Assembly (NCBI RefSeq): GCF_018263925.1
Contig: NZ_JAEVHF010000003.1
Coordinates: 186,001-250,000 of the forward strand
Origin: Kistimonas asteriae
GTDB taxonomy: Bacteria > Pseudomonadota > Gammaproteobacteria > Pseudomonadales > Endozoicomonadaceae
Direction: 5' to 3'
Length of the DNA stretch: 64,000 bases
Position numbers and translations under genes: made by a program. Each line of letters opens with the position of its first letter. Position 1 is the stretch's first letter. Of the stretch, positions 33,999 through 43,194 are shown piece after piece. The notes beneath the pieces were generated by a model. The model was not told the DNA's origin, made no database searches, and saw nothing but the letters and a program-made list of their open reading frames with translations.

Positions 33999-34372
33999 GC
34001 TACCCCCTGGTCATCCACCAGAATTTGTTTTGTGTGATGTACGGATTGTGTTCGGCGAACTTCTCGCAGCCCATTGGCCTGTTTGCGAGAGATGCCTGTT
34101 TTTTTAATGCGGATACGAGCGTGATTGCGGCGTTTTCTGCATTTTGACGGCGGCAGTCTACTGTCTGCCAATGCGGGCTGTCACCGGGGTCTTTGTGGTG
34201 TTTGCGTAACCCTTACATACGTTCCAAAAAGATTTCAGCAACAAAAAGACACAAAGCAAAACCGAAGTACTACCTAGCAGTGGGAGTGCGCACAAAAAGC
34301 GGTGTTATGTGCGGTTCCTCTCCCTCACTGCAGTGAACGTTGAGTGAAAAGGAACCACTCTGAAATCGCTGG
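33999..34372. other. Non-coding region with hairpin
   Basis: A long hairpin closed by GGTTCC/GGAACC (34313-34318 with 34351-34356) contains a self-complementary TCACTGCAGTGA. It may end the TRIC-type gene on the minus strand, though without a T-run. The remaining sequence should hold the promoter of the upstream porin gene; I cannot place it with confidence. Confidence 0.45.
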
Positions 34373-34984
34373 TCAACCGGGTAAAGCGATCCGAGGCAAG
34401 GCAATTTTACGTATGACGGAAATCATACGCGTTGAAAATATCAACACACCGGCCAGCACCGTCGCCGATGTCGGGTTAACGGACCAGGACAGTAACAGAA
34501 GATAAAAGAGACAGCCGATAATCGCAGGCGTTGCATAGAGCTCTTCCTGCTTCAAGACCATGGGCACCTGTCCCGCCAGCATATCGCGGATTGCACCACC
34601 GCCAGCGCCGGTTAGCACTCCCATGATGATCGCAACCACCGGCTCAGCACCAAAGGCCAAAGCTTTTTGTGCACCGGCAATACTGAAAACAGCCAGCCCC
34701 ATCGCATCAAAAATCTGCAGGATGCGTCGTATACGCACCATCCAGTTCAACGTTGCCAGCCCCAGGATAACGGCACCCAAAATCACCCAGAGGTAATGGG
34801 TATTCTGAATCCAGAATACCGGCGTACTACCCAGCAGCGCGTCACGGATCGTCCCTCCCCCCACAGCAGTGACAAACGCCAGCACCAGGGCACCAAAAAA
34901 GTCCATGTGATTCCGGCAGGCCAGCAATACGCCGGAAATGGCAAATACTGCGGTGCCGAACAAGTCCAGCGCATAGAGTGTCAT
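34373..34984 (-). CDS. TRIC-type (UPF0126) cation channel family protein
   Basis: The protein has two tandem three-helix halves, each with a glycine-rich motif: TAVGGGTIRDALLGSTP and TGAGGGAIRDMLAGQVP. This is the hallmark of prokaryotic TRIC/YadS/YicG proteins. The start at ATG 34984 (GGGGGGAG upstream) gives 203 residues with the helix AL-DLFGTAVFAISG at the N-terminus. The reading frame extends to 35272, but that region is unlike the family and overlaps the divergent hydrolase. Ion specificity is unknown. Confidence 0.9.
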   Translation of the reverse strand: MTLYALDLFGTAVFAISGVLLACRNHMDFFGALVLAFVTAVGGGTIRDALLGSTPVFWIQNTHYLWVILGAVILGLATLNWMVRIRRILQIFDAMGLAVFSIAGAQKALAFGAEPVVAIIMGVLTGAGGGAIRDMLAGQVPMVLKQEELYATPAIIGCLFYLLLLSWSVNPTSATVLAGVLIFSTRMISVIRKIALPRIALPG

Positions 34985-35140
34985 TTTGCTCCCCCCTGCG
35001 GTTCGCCGGGATTGTAAAACGTCCGGTTTTACGGAATATTGTTTTTTATGGGTATTAGACAGTGACCCTGACTTTTCCTGCCACTCCCCATTACACATCA
35101 CCATGTCATCAGTGATTGGTATAACAATAATGAGGTAACT

Positions 35141-36388
35141 ATGACATCGTCGTATGATTCCGGACTCCGCATCAATGGTCAACGTCTTTGGCAATCCTTG
35201 ATGGATATGGCCAGGATTGGCGCCACTGCCGGTGGTGGTTGTAACCGACAGGCGCTGACCCAGGAAGATCAAATGGGTCGTGACCTGTTTATACGCTGGT
35301 GTGAGGATATCGGCTGCAAGGTAACCGTGGATGAAATGGGCAATATCTTCGCCCGACGGGAAGGCCGTAATCCTGAGTTACCGCCGGTCATCACCGGTTC
35401 ACACCTCGATACCCAGCCAACCGGCGGCAAATTTGATGGCGTCTATGGTGTGCTGGCCGGTCTGGAGGTCATCCGCACCTTGCAGGAACAGGACATTCGT
35501 ACCGATACTCCATTGGAAGTGGTTGTATGGACCAATGAAGAAGGCGCCCGGTTCTCCCCCGCCATGATGGGCTCCGGCGTATGGTCCGGTGTTTTTGACC
35601 TGAATTACGCTTGGCAACGAACCGATAAAGCCGGCATCACACTTAAGCAAGCGCTGGATAGCATTGGCTATTGTGGTGAAACACCAGCCAAAGCGCGCCC
35701 CGTAAAAGCTGCGCTGGAACTGCATATTGAGCAGGGTCCCATTCTGGAACAAGAGCAGCGACAGATTGGGGTACTGACCGGCATTCAGGGTATGTACTGG
35801 TTTGACCTGACCATTGAGGGGCAACCGTGCCACGCCGGCCCAACCCCCATGAACCAGCGCCGCGATCCGTTTATGGGGCTATCATCTATCACCCAGAAGC
35901 TTTATGAGCTGGCGGAAGTGCATGCCCCATGGGCACGGGTCACCTTCGGTGATATTCGGGCTGTGCCCGGAGCTCGCAATACGGTGCCTGAGCGACTGAT
36001 TCTGGCGGTTGACCTTCGCCATCCAGACAAATCCGTGCTAGATGCCATGGAGAAGGCTTTTCGCCAGATTGCTGAGAATGAATGCAAACGATTGGGGCTG
36101 ACACACAACATCCACGAAGAATGGCGGTTACCGCCAGTACCCTTTGATACGCTGTGCATTAACGCCGTTCGTAACGCGGTTGATCAACTGGGCTATCCCA
36201 CCATGGAGATGGTATCCGGTGCAGGCCACGACGCGGGCTATCTCGCCGGGGTTGCACCGACAGGCATGATCTTCGTACCCTGTGAGAAAGGGCTGTCTCA
36301 CAATGAAGCAGAACACGCGACGCCGGAAGACCTGGAAGCTGGCTGTAACGTGTTACTGCAAGCCATGTTGGATTTGGCACAACAATGA
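35141..36388 (+). CDS. Zn-dependent amidohydrolase (allantoate amidohydrolase / N-carbamoyl-amino acid hydrolase, M20)
   Basis: The 415-residue enzyme belongs to the hydantoinase/carbamoylase branch of M20 peptidases. SHLDTQPTGGKFDGVYGVLAGLEV supplies the first metal ligands, WTNEEGARFSPAMMGSGVW the catalytic Glu, ELHIEQGPILE another ligand, and GAGHDA the last His. It cleaves N-carbamoyl or ureido groups, for example in purine or pyrimidine breakdown; the substrate cannot be told from sequence. The start is ATG 35141 with GAGG upstream. No other ureide genes are nearby. Confidence 0.9.
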   Translation: MTSSYDSGLRINGQRLWQSLMDMARIGATAGGGCNRQALTQEDQMGRDLFIRWCEDIGCKVTVDEMGNIFARREGRNPELPPVITGSHLDTQPTGGKFDGVYGVLAGLEVIRTLQEQDIRTDTPLEVVVWTNEEGARFSPAMMGSGVWSGVFDLNYAWQRTDKAGITLKQALDSIGYCGETPAKARPVKAALELHIEQGPILEQEQRQIGVLTGIQGMYWFDLTIEGQPCHAGPTPMNQRRDPFMGLSSITQKLYELAEVHAPWARVTFGDIRAVPGARNTVPERLILAVDLRHPDKSVLDAMEKAFRQIAENECKRLGLTHNIHEEWRLPPVPFDTLCINAVRNAVDQLGYPTMEMVSGAGHDAGYLAGVAPTGMIFVPCEKGLSHNEAEHATPEDLEAGCNVLLQAMLDLAQQ

Positions 36389-36419
36389 TTCTTACGCATA
36401 ACACTTGAGGAACACCTGT

Positions 36420-37358
36420 TTGAAGACCCTTCTTGTTTACCTTGCCATGGGCATTGCCCGCCTGATTGCATGGATGCCGCTGTCTGTGGCTCATGCCCTT
36501 GGCACCGGTTTCGGGTACCTGAACTGGCGGTTGAACAACCGTCGAACGAAGATCAGCCGAACCAATATCCAGTTATGCTATCCACAACTCAGCGACAATG
36601 ACCGCGAGTCACTAGTGAAACAAAGCATGATCGAATCCGGTAAAACCGTATTCGAAGCAGGCATGACCTGGTTCTGCCCTCTGGAGAAAGTAGATCACCT
36701 GATCACCCGGGTAACCGGGATGGAGCACCTTCAGAAAGCGCTCGACGACGACAAGGGCATCATTCTGATTTTACCGCATCATGGCACCTGGGAGATTCTC
36801 AATCACTTCCTGCGTCATCACCTGTACATGTACGCCATGTACAAACCCGCCAAAATCAAGGTGCTGGACCGGTGGATCTACCGCTCCAGGAGCCGGGTCA
36901 AGGTCGGTTTGATTCCCGCCAACGTTTCCGGTGTCAAAACGCTGCACCGTGTACTGCGGGAAAAGGCAGTTGTTGCTGTTCTTCCTGATCAGGAGCCAGG
37001 CCCCAAAAGCGGCGTCTTTGCCCCTTTCTTTGGCGAACAGGCATGGACTGGCAAACTGGTCAACAACCTTGCCAGTACTCACCCTGCGGCATTACTTAGC
37101 ATGTACGCCAGACGGAGTGATAACGGCGGTTATGAGGTCATCATAAAACCAGCGCCCGAGACGATCAGGGATAAAGACCCCGTCATTGCCGCTACCGCGA
37201 TGAATGCATCCATTGAAGAGTGCATCAACGAATGTCCGGCAATGTACCAATGGAATTACGCGCGTTTCAAAACCCGCCCTGAAGGCAAAGAAAAGCTCTA
37301 CCGGTTCAAGCGCAAGCACCGCAAGGCGCAAAAGGCACAGGCGCGCATAGCCACCTGA
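36420..37358 (+). CDS. Lipid A acyltransferase-like protein (LpxL/LpxM/HtrB family)
   Basis: This family adds secondary acyl chains to lipid A at the inner membrane. LPHHGTWEIL contains the H-x4-E catalytic motif (H120/E125 from the chosen start). An N-terminal membrane helix, RTNIQLCYP and LPDQEPGPKSGVFAPFFG follow the family order. GAGG at 36406-36409 points to TTG 36420 as start (312 residues); a longer TTG start at 36405 overlaps that site. The basic C-terminal tail (KRKHRKAQKAQ) is unusual. Whether it is LpxL, LpxM or an ornithine-lipid type enzyme cannot be decided here. Confidence 0.85.
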   Translation: MKTLLVYLAMGIARLIAWMPLSVAHALGTGFGYLNWRLNNRRTKISRTNIQLCYPQLSDNDRESLVKQSMIESGKTVFEAGMTWFCPLEKVDHLITRVTGMEHLQKALDDDKGIILILPHHGTWEILNHFLRHHLYMYAMYKPAKIKVLDRWIYRSRSRVKVGLIPANVSGVKTLHRVLREKAVVAVLPDQEPGPKSGVFAPFFGEQAWTGKLVNNLASTHPAALLSMYARRSDNGGYEVIIKPAPETIRDKDPVIAATAMNASIEECINECPAMYQWNYARFKTRPEGKEKLYRFKRKHRKAQKAQARIAT

Positions 37359-37392
37359 CAGGTCAATTGAGGATAAAGAGAAATCCTGCAAG

Positions 37393-37507
37393 CGGGTATC
37401 AGCCATACTCGTTTGCAGCAGCGGCAGGGATGCTGCGGTAGTGTCGCGGGTCAGGATAGACCGTCGACACGGGCGTAAAACGGGTATGGACGATGCCGGC
37501 ATACCCG
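37393..37507 (+). repeat. Structured dispersed element, copy 1
   Basis: This non-coding element lies between convergent genes. The outer stem pairs 37393-37399 with 37501-37507 and, after a bulge, 37403-37414 with 37478-37489 (one G-U). Inside are hairpin A (GCGGCA..TGCTGC) and hairpin B (GTGTCG/CGACAC enclosing GGTC/GACC). The segments GCAGCAGCGGC, GCGGTAG and GGGTCAGGA recur in copy 2 at 41874-41983 in the same order. Confidence 0.7.
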
Positions 37508-37536
37508 TCACTACAGAGGCACAAAGAGCCTCAGAT

Positions 37537-38061
37537 CTACTGAATAATCACACTATCCGACTTCTTTGACCGCCCCAGCAAACGATCCTGAAGCGCCATA
37601 CCCACCGCAGAAAGTACAAACGTCAGATGAACGATGACATACCACATAATTTTGTCATCTGGCGTATTACTGGCATTCATAAACACTCGTAGTAGGTGAA
37701 TCGAAGAGATCGCTACGATGGACGTCGCCAGTTTCGCCTTCAGCGAGTCTGCATCCATCTTGCCCAGCCAGGAGAGTTTTTCACGCTCTGACTCCCCAAC
37801 TTCCAGCCGGGAAACGAAATTCTCATAACCGCTGAACATCACCATCAATGCCAGTCCACTGATCAGCACCAGATCGACCATGCCCAGGATATGCAGAATG
37901 AGATCACGTTCAGGCATTTCCAGCAGATGTGAGTACAGAAGCCACACATCCTGAAAGAACTTGACCAGGACAGCCAGCAGAATCAGCGACAGCCCAAGGT
38001 AAAGTGGCGCCAGAAGCCAGCGCGACGCGTAAATACAGGTATCAAAAAATTTTTCTATCAT
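37537..38061 (-). CDS. yqhA: YqhA family (UPF0114) membrane protein 1
   Basis: The 174-residue protein has four membrane helices. [62 protein letters not shown] and [19 protein letters not shown] make it a clear YqhA homologue (E. coli 164 residues). Its function is not known. A paralogue is encoded at 56147-56647. It follows aapP by 119 bp, with a terminator between them. Confidence 0.93.
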   Translation of the reverse strand: MIEKFFDTCIYASRWLLAPLYLGLSLILLAVLVKFFQDVWLLYSHLLEMPERDLILHILGMVDLVLISGLALMVMFSGYENFVSRLEVGESEREKLSWLGKMDADSLKAKLATSIVAISSIHLLRVFMNASNTPDDKIMWYVIVHLTFVLSAVGMALQDRLLGRSKKSDSVIIQ

Positions 38062-38117
38062 GGTCCCCCACCAGAAAGCCTAAACTGGCGGGGGATAAAA
38101 TACCTGATGAAACGTGT

Positions 38118-38155
38118 AAAAAACAGAAAAACCGGACAGCGATTCAGCCCCGGTT
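38118..38155 (-). terminator. Terminator of the aap operon
   Basis: On the minus strand AACCGG/CCGGTT (38150-38155 with 38130-38135) is followed by TTTTCTGTTTTTT. It lies 25 bases beyond the aapP stop. Confidence 0.7.
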
Positions 38156-38180
38156 CAGACAAAACATCGCTCCAATGTAC

Positions 38181-38969
38181 TCAGTGGCTCAATATCTGCC
38201 CCAGGAACAGCTTGGTTCGTTCTGATTGTGGGTGATTAAAAAAGTTCCCAGGATCATTCTCTTCAATGATCTGCCCACCATCCATGAAGATCACCCGATC
38301 AGCCACCGTCTTGGCAAATCCCATCTCATGGGTGACACACAGCATGGTCATGCCCTCCTCTGCCAGCTCCACCATGACATCCAGTACTTCCTTGATCATT
38401 TCAGGATCCAGGGCAGAGGTTGGTTCATCAAACAGCATGACGCTGGGATTCATACAGAGGCTCCGCGCAATGGCCACGCGCTGCTGCTGCCCCCCGGATA
38501 ACTGACCGGGGTATTTATCTGCCTGATCAGGAATCCGTACCCGTTCAAGGTATTTCATCGCGATTGCATCCGCTTCATTCCTGGGCATCTTGTGCACCCA
38601 GATCAGACCAAGCGTGCAGTTCTCACGAACGGTCAGGTGAGGAAACAAATTGAAGTGCTGGAAGACCATGCCCACATCCTTCCGGATATGCTCAATATGC
38701 TTGAGATCATTGGTCAGCGGTACACCGGCTACCGTGATGTCACCTTCCTGATGCGCCTCCAGCCGGTTAATACAGCGAATCATGGTAGATTTTCCTGAAC
38801 CGGATGGACCACAGATGACAATACGTTCTCCCCGTCGTACGGTCAGATTGATATCCTTCAGCACATGGAAATCACCGTACCATTTGTTGACGTTGACCAG
38901 TTCGATAACCGGTTCTTTTAGTATTTCAGCACGCGAATCCGTTGCACTCATCGAATCATCCAACTTCAA
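38181..38969 (-). CDS. aapP: Polar amino-acid ABC transporter ATP-binding protein
   Basis: The 262-residue ATPase has Walker [14 protein letters not shown]-loop [13 protein letters not shown], signature [15 protein letters not shown], Walker [13 protein letters not shown] and switch His in CVTHEMGFA. It is the AapP/YhdZ type that drives the permease pair encoded upstream. A small unrelated gene (39028-39399) and about 470 bp separate it from aapM, which is unusual for this operon. Confidence 0.95.
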   Translation of the reverse strand: MKLDDSMSATDSRAEILKEPVIELVNVNKWYGDFHVLKDINLTVRRGERIVICGPSGSGKSTMIRCINRLEAHQEGDITVAGVPLTNDLKHIEHIRKDVGMVFQHFNLFPHLTVRENCTLGLIWVHKMPRNEADAIAMKYLERVRIPDQADKYPGQLSGGQQQRVAIARSLCMNPSVMLFDEPTSALDPEMIKEVLDVMVELAEEGMTMLCVTHEMGFAKTVADRVIFMDGGQIIEENDPGNFFNHPQSERTKLFLGQILSH

Positions 38970-39027
38970 TAGCTACTGTTTTTTAAGTAGGTGAGTAATT
39001 TATACCCACCCAAACGCTAGTTTGGCA

Positions 39028-39399
39028 TTATTGCTCTTCAAACAACTGGACATGAACATCAGTTTGATCCAATGACCACGCACCAGGAGTAAACAAACCT
39101 ATCCCAGGAAGCAAAAGCAATAGCGTCCCTGCAGCATCAAGAGCCCCAGTTCCATTAAAGTGATGACCAATTGTACGTTGTGCAGGATGATATCCCTTCT
39201 TATTGCATTGAATGCTTAAATCTCTATTTCGTGGAACTTCTATCTGTGTGGGGCTTTTATAGCGTTGTCCATTGACAGTCAAAACTGAAGAATCCGGTGT
39301 ACATGTTACGTTGACTGCTTGAGTACTTGGCCTGAATGCAGAGCAAGCTGTTGTTGATACAATTGCTATCGTTAGAGGTATTAAAAAACTTTTCTTCAT
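39028..39399 (-). CDS. Small AT-rich lipoprotein-like protein inside aap operon
   Basis: I recognise no specific family. The 123-residue protein has a signal sequence (MKKSFLIPLTIAIVSTTAC) whose last Cys (C19) could be lipidated, although T at -3 makes the lipobox weak. A PEGA-like region follows (SVLTVNGQRYKSPTQIEVPRN, then CNKKGYHPAQRTIG). A Gly/Leu-rich hydrophobic stretch (GTLLLLLPGIGLFTPGAW) resembles YceK-like or PEGA lipoproteins with a C-terminal membrane turn. It is more AT-rich than the transporter genes on both sides and interrupts aapM-aapP, which suggests a late insertion. Confidence 0.68.
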   Translation of the reverse strand: MKKSFLIPLTIAIVSTTACSAFRPSTQAVNVTCTPDSSVLTVNGQRYKSPTQIEVPRNRDLSIQCNKKGYHPAQRTIGHHFNGTGALDAAGTLLLLLPGIGLFTPGAWSLDQTDVHVQLFEEQ

Positions 39400-39435
39400 A
39401 CTTTTGGTCCTTTCTTCATTTTTATTTTCAAAAAT

Positions 39436-40536
39436 TCAGCTGCTCTTATGACCGGTATCCAGTTTGCGCTCCAGTGCGAGGCTGTAGCGGGACATCCCAA
39501 AGCAGAAAGCCCAGAAGACAAAGCCCGCAAACAGATATCCCTCTGAGGAAAATCCGAGCCATTTGGGGTCATTTAACCCTGCCTGAACAATCGCCAGTAA
39601 ATCAAACAGTCCAATTATCAATACCAGGCTTGTGTCTTTAAACAGTGCTACAAACGTATTCACGATACCTGGGATACAAATCTTCAACACCTGCGGCATA
39701 ACCACTAGCCCCATGCCTCGCCAGTAACCCAGACCGATGGCAGCCGCCGCTTCATGCTGCCCCTTGGGAATCGCCTGCATACCACCACGGATAACTTCCG
39801 CCAACAATGCCGCCTCAAACAAAATAATCCCAATCATGGCTCTGACCAGCTTGTTGAGATCAATCTCCTCGGGCACAAATAACGGCAACATCACCGACGC
39901 CATGAACAGGATGGTGATCAAGGGCACACCACGCCAGACTTCAATAAACACGACAGATAGCGCACGAATCAACGGCATGTCACTACGCCGTCCGAGCGCC
40001 AGCACAATGCCAGCGGGCAGCGCAAAGACCATACCGACCAACGCCAGCACCAGGGTCAGCATCAGGCCACCCCAGTAATGGGTTTCAACAACCGAAAAGC
40101 CAGGGCCACCATAGAGCAGCCACCAGGAACTCAGCGGAAACCCGGTAAGAAACCAAAGCGCACCCCACTGCCGTGCCGGCATGCGATCCCATAACACCCA
40201 GACGATCACAACAGCCAGCTGTACAAAAAACAGGTTGACCCGCCAAAGCTCACTGTCAGGATAAAAACCATAGATAAACTGCTGTAGCCGTGAGCCAATG
40301 AACACCCAACAGGCGCCACCACTGTCACAGTCCATTCGGCTATCACCTATCCAGTCTGCATCAATCAGCGCCCATTGAACGAAAGGCGCCAGGGCAAACC
40401 AGAGAAACGCCAGCCCTGCCAGCGTCAGCACTGTATTGGCCGGCCCATCAAACAGATTGTCTCTCAACCAACCCACAATCCCTCTGCGGGCAACGGGCGC
40501 AGGCCGATCCGGCAATGATTTGTCATTCACCATCAT
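39436..40536 (-). CDS. aapM: Polar amino-acid ABC transporter permease AapM-like
   Basis: The 366-residue inner-membrane protein carries the permease EAA motif region EVIRGGMQAIPKGQHEAAAAIGLGYWRGM. It has a long N-terminal extension with extra helices, as in AapM/YhdY. It should pair with AapQ to form the channel. Its start overlaps the aapQ stop by 4 bp. Confidence 0.93.
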   Translation of the reverse strand: MMVNDKSLPDRPAPVARRGIVGWLRDNLFDGPANTVLTLAGLAFLWFALAPFVQWALIDADWIGDSRMDCDSGGACWVFIGSRLQQFIYGFYPDSELWRVNLFFVQLAVVIVWVLWDRMPARQWGALWFLTGFPLSSWWLLYGGPGFSVVETHYWGGLMLTLVLALVGMVFALPAGIVLALGRRSDMPLIRALSVVFIEVWRGVPLITILFMASVMLPLFVPEEIDLNKLVRAMIGIILFEAALLAEVIRGGMQAIPKGQHEAAAAIGLGYWRGMGLVVMPQVLKICIPGIVNTFVALFKDTSLVLIIGLFDLLAIVQAGLNDPKWLGFSSEGYLFAGFVFWAFCFGMSRYSLALERKLDTGHKSS

Positions 40537-41723
40537 GCAGACTTCTCCACCAGTGCCATTTTACGGTTGTAGAGGTTCATCAATAGCGAAACCAGCAGGC
40601 TCATCATGAGATAAACGGCCATGGTCATGCCGATGATTTCTATAGCCTGTCCGGTTTGGTTCAGCGTCGTCCCCATAAACACGCTGACCATATCCGGATA
40701 CCCAATAGCTGTTGCCAGGGAAGAGTTTTTGATCAGATTCATGTAGTGGGTAGACAGTGGTGGAATAACTACCCGCATGGCTTGGGGAATAATCACCAGC
40801 CGTAACGTACGCCCCCGCGAAAGCCCCAGCGCATGTGCCGCTTCGGTCTGCCCCTTGTTGACGGATTCAATACCGGATCGGACATTCTCAGCGATATACG
40901 ACGCCGTATAGAAAACAAGCCCCAGCAGTAATGCCATTAATTCCGGCAAGACGGTGATTCCACCCCGAAAGTTAAATCCTTTCAGTTGCGGAGCCTCCCA
41001 CACCACAAGGTTTTGTCCGAATAGCATGACAAGCGCTGGCAATCCCAACAGCATGGCAATGGACATCCATGCAACAGGCAACGTCTGTCCTGTCTGACGT
41101 TGGCGGCGCCTGTTGCAGAATACCAGCAGAAAGCTGGCAGCTATCGCCAGAAACAGGGCGGCGGCCAGCCAAACGGCTCCGGATTGAAACAGGGGTTCAG
41201 GGACATATAAGCCTCGAACATTGAGAAATACACTTTCCCCCAGTGACAGGCTTTGTCGTGGAGACGGCAAAATTCGCAGTACCGCGAAATACCAGAACAT
41301 AATTTGTAGCAGGACAGGAATATTGCGAAAAATCTCGATATACGTGCCACAGAGGCGAGAAACCAACCAGTTGCCCGACAATCGCCCAACACCGACAAGA
41401 AAACCAACAACTGTCGAAAGCATAATGCCTAAAATAGAGACCAGAATGGTATTGAGCAGACCAACAATAAACGTACGACCAAAGCTATGGGATTCATCAA
41501 AATCAATCAGGGTTTGCGTAATTCCAAAACCTGCTGATTGATCCAGAAAATCAAACCCGGTTGTAATCCCACGTTTTTCAAGATTAGTAACCGTATTATC
41601 AACAATCACAATCACCAGAAAAGCGACGACTGCCGCAACAATCACCTGAAACAACAAGGCGCGTTTATCGGGATCATTCCAGAAACGGGTTTTCATCTGA
41701 TTATGGGAAGCTTTTACACCCAT
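40533..41723 (-). CDS. aapQ: Polar amino-acid ABC transporter permease AapQ-like
   Basis: The 396-residue protein has a helix near residues 25-45. The HisM-like half begins at TFIVGLLNTILVSILGIMLS, and a long loop follows helix 3, typical of AapQ/YhdX. The EAA motif is ENVRSGIESVNKGQTEAAHALGLSRGRTL. It forms the channel with AapM. The upstream spacer to aapJ holds the structured element at 41874-41983, so the binding protein and the permease pair may be expressed at different levels. Confidence 0.93.
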   Translation of the reverse strand: MGVKASHNQMKTRFWNDPDKRALLFQVIVAAVVAFLVIVIVDNTVTNLEKRGITTGFDFLDQSAGFGITQTLIDFDESHSFGRTFIVGLLNTILVSILGIMLSTVVGFLVGVGRLSGNWLVSRLCGTYIEIFRNIPVLLQIMFWYFAVLRILPSPRQSLSLGESVFLNVRGLYVPEPLFQSGAVWLAAALFLAIAASFLLVFCNRRRQRQTGQTLPVAWMSIAMLLGLPALVMLFGQNLVVWEAPQLKGFNFRGGITVLPELMALLLGLVFYTASYIAENVRSGIESVNKGQTEAAHALGLSRGRTLRLVIIPQAMRVVIPPLSTHYMNLIKNSSLATAIGYPDMVSVFMGTTLNQTGQAIEIIGMTMAVYLMMSLLVSLLMNLYNRKMALVEKSA

Positions 41724-41873
41724 TCCTGCTCCCTCTTGAAATAGCTGCTATGCAATGTTGGTTCTATCCGAAAACAACGAGCGACACTGGGCAAAAAAAC
41801 CATCAGCTGTCGCATTATTATTGTTATTCACTACCGCTGACTCAGCATAACCTGACGACAGCAATGACGTACT

Positions 41874-41983
41874 GCTGCCAGCGGAGGTGTCACGCTGCAG
41901 CAGCGGCAAGGACTGCCGCGGTAGCTCCACAGGGTCAGGAAGACCCTTCGGAGCGGCGAAAGCGTGACACCTCCGCTGGCGGC
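41874..41983 (+). repeat. Structured dispersed element, copy 2
   Basis: The outer stem pairs 41874-41896 with 41961-41983; its inner 19 bp are perfectly complementary. Inside are hairpin A (GCGGCA..TGCCGC) and hairpin B (CTCC/GGAG enclosing GGGTC/GACCC). The core matches copy 1 at 37393-37507, while the outer arms are different. It lies in the aapJ-aapQ spacer. Read on the minus strand, it would be a large hairpin between the binding-protein and permease messages. Confidence 0.75.
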
Positions 41984-42026
41984 TTCCCGGCAGTTCGACT
42001 AAACAAAAAATACCGGGTATCTCTGC

Positions 42027-43079
42027 TTACCGGAAAGGCGGTGCATAAAGAATCCCGCCATGGTTCCAGAGCGCATTGATGCCCCGGGACACTTTCAGGG
42101 AAGACTTATCACCCACATTACGCTCAAAAATTTCACCGTAGTTACCCACCTGCTTCACGATCTGATAAGCCCAATCATCAGACAGTCCCAGTCCTTTGCC
42201 GCCGGGGCCATCGGAGCCCATAAACCGGGCAACCGCCGGGTTGGTGGATTTCTGCATTTTGTCGACATTCATGGTATTGATACCGAGTTCCTCGGCATTG
42301 ACCAGTGCGAAGAGCGTCCATTTCACGATATTGAGCCACTGATCATCCCCCTGTCGTACGACCGGCCCCAGTGGCTCCTTGGAAATCACTTCTGGCAGAA
42401 CAACGGCACTGGCAGGCTTGGCCAGACGCAAGCGCTGACCATAGAGACCCGACTGGTCAGCGGTCAGTACGTCGCAACGCCCCGATTCGAAGCCCTTAAC
42501 GGTCTGGTCAGCGGTATCGTAGTTAACTGCCTCGTACTCCATTCCGTGCTGACGGAAATAATCCGCAAGGTTCAATTCGGTCGTACTGCCTGAAAGGACA
42601 CAAACGGCCGCGCCATCGAGCTCACGAACGCTTTTAACCCCCAGGCTTTTACTGACCATAAACCCCTGGCCGTCATAATAGGCGACACCGGCGAAATGCA
42701 GACCGAGAGTATTGTCACGAGTCTGTGTCCAGGTGGTGTTACGGGACAACACATCTATTTCACCGGACTGCAGGGCGGTGAAACGCTCCTTTGAGGTCAA
42801 CGGGGTATAACGGACCTTGCTCTTGTCGCCGAGTACGGCTGCGGCTATTGACTGACAGACCTCGACATCTAAACCTGACCAGTTGCCTTTCTCATCCGGT
42901 GCAGAAAAACCAGGCAGTCCGGTATTCACACCACACTGCAGATAGCCCCTCTCTTTTACAGACTCCAGTGTTGAGGCTCCCATCGCCATGGTCGATAGCG
43001 TTCCCAAAGCAAGGGCAGCGCCGGCCAGCCATGAATGACGTCGGTTTTTGACAGGGGTGTGATCAATGTTTGTTTTCAT
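42027..43079 (-). CDS. aapJ: Amino-acid ABC transporter substrate-binding protein AapJ-like (1)
   Basis: The periplasmic binding protein has 350 residues and a signal peptide (AGAALALGTLSTMAMGAS). Family blocks are VKERGYLQCGVNTGLPGFSAPDEKGNWSGLDVE, RFTALQSGEIDVLSRNTTWT and SKEPLGPVVRQGDDQWLNIVKW, as in AapJ/YhdW. It captures polar amino acids for AapQMP. A second, related binding-protein gene lies directly upstream (43195-44202). Confidence 0.93.
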   Translation of the reverse strand: MKTNIDHTPVKNRRHSWLAGAALALGTLSTMAMGASTLESVKERGYLQCGVNTGLPGFSAPDEKGNWSGLDVEVCQSIAAAVLGDKSKVRYTPLTSKERFTALQSGEIDVLSRNTTWTQTRDNTLGLHFAGVAYYDGQGFMVSKSLGVKSVRELDGAAVCVLSGSTTELNLADYFRQHGMEYEAVNYDTADQTVKGFESGRCDVLTADQSGLYGQRLRLAKPASAVVLPEVISKEPLGPVVRQGDDQWLNIVKWTLFALVNAEELGINTMNVDKMQKSTNPAVARFMGSDGPGGKGLGLSDDWAYQIVKQVGNYGEIFERNVGDKSSLKVSRGINALWNHGGILYAPPFR

Positions 43080-43194
43080 GTCCCATTCCTGTGGTTTTTT
43101 CTTGTGTTTTTCTTGTTATGTTCTTTTTCAGAATGTCCGTAAAGCAAGTTACAGGCCAGACAATTATTCTTTTCATAGTTACCTTGTCGCTACC

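Noticed and set aside
34985-35272. N-terminal extension of the TRIC-type protein
   Set aside because: The 96 extra residues have no family match and overlap the divergent hydrolase start. A strong ribosome site sits directly before ATG 34984.
41878-41979. Perfect inverted repeat considered as insertion-sequence ends
   Set aside because: Only about 65 bases lie between the arms with no transposase, and the second copy has different arms, which does not fit terminal repeats of one mobile element.
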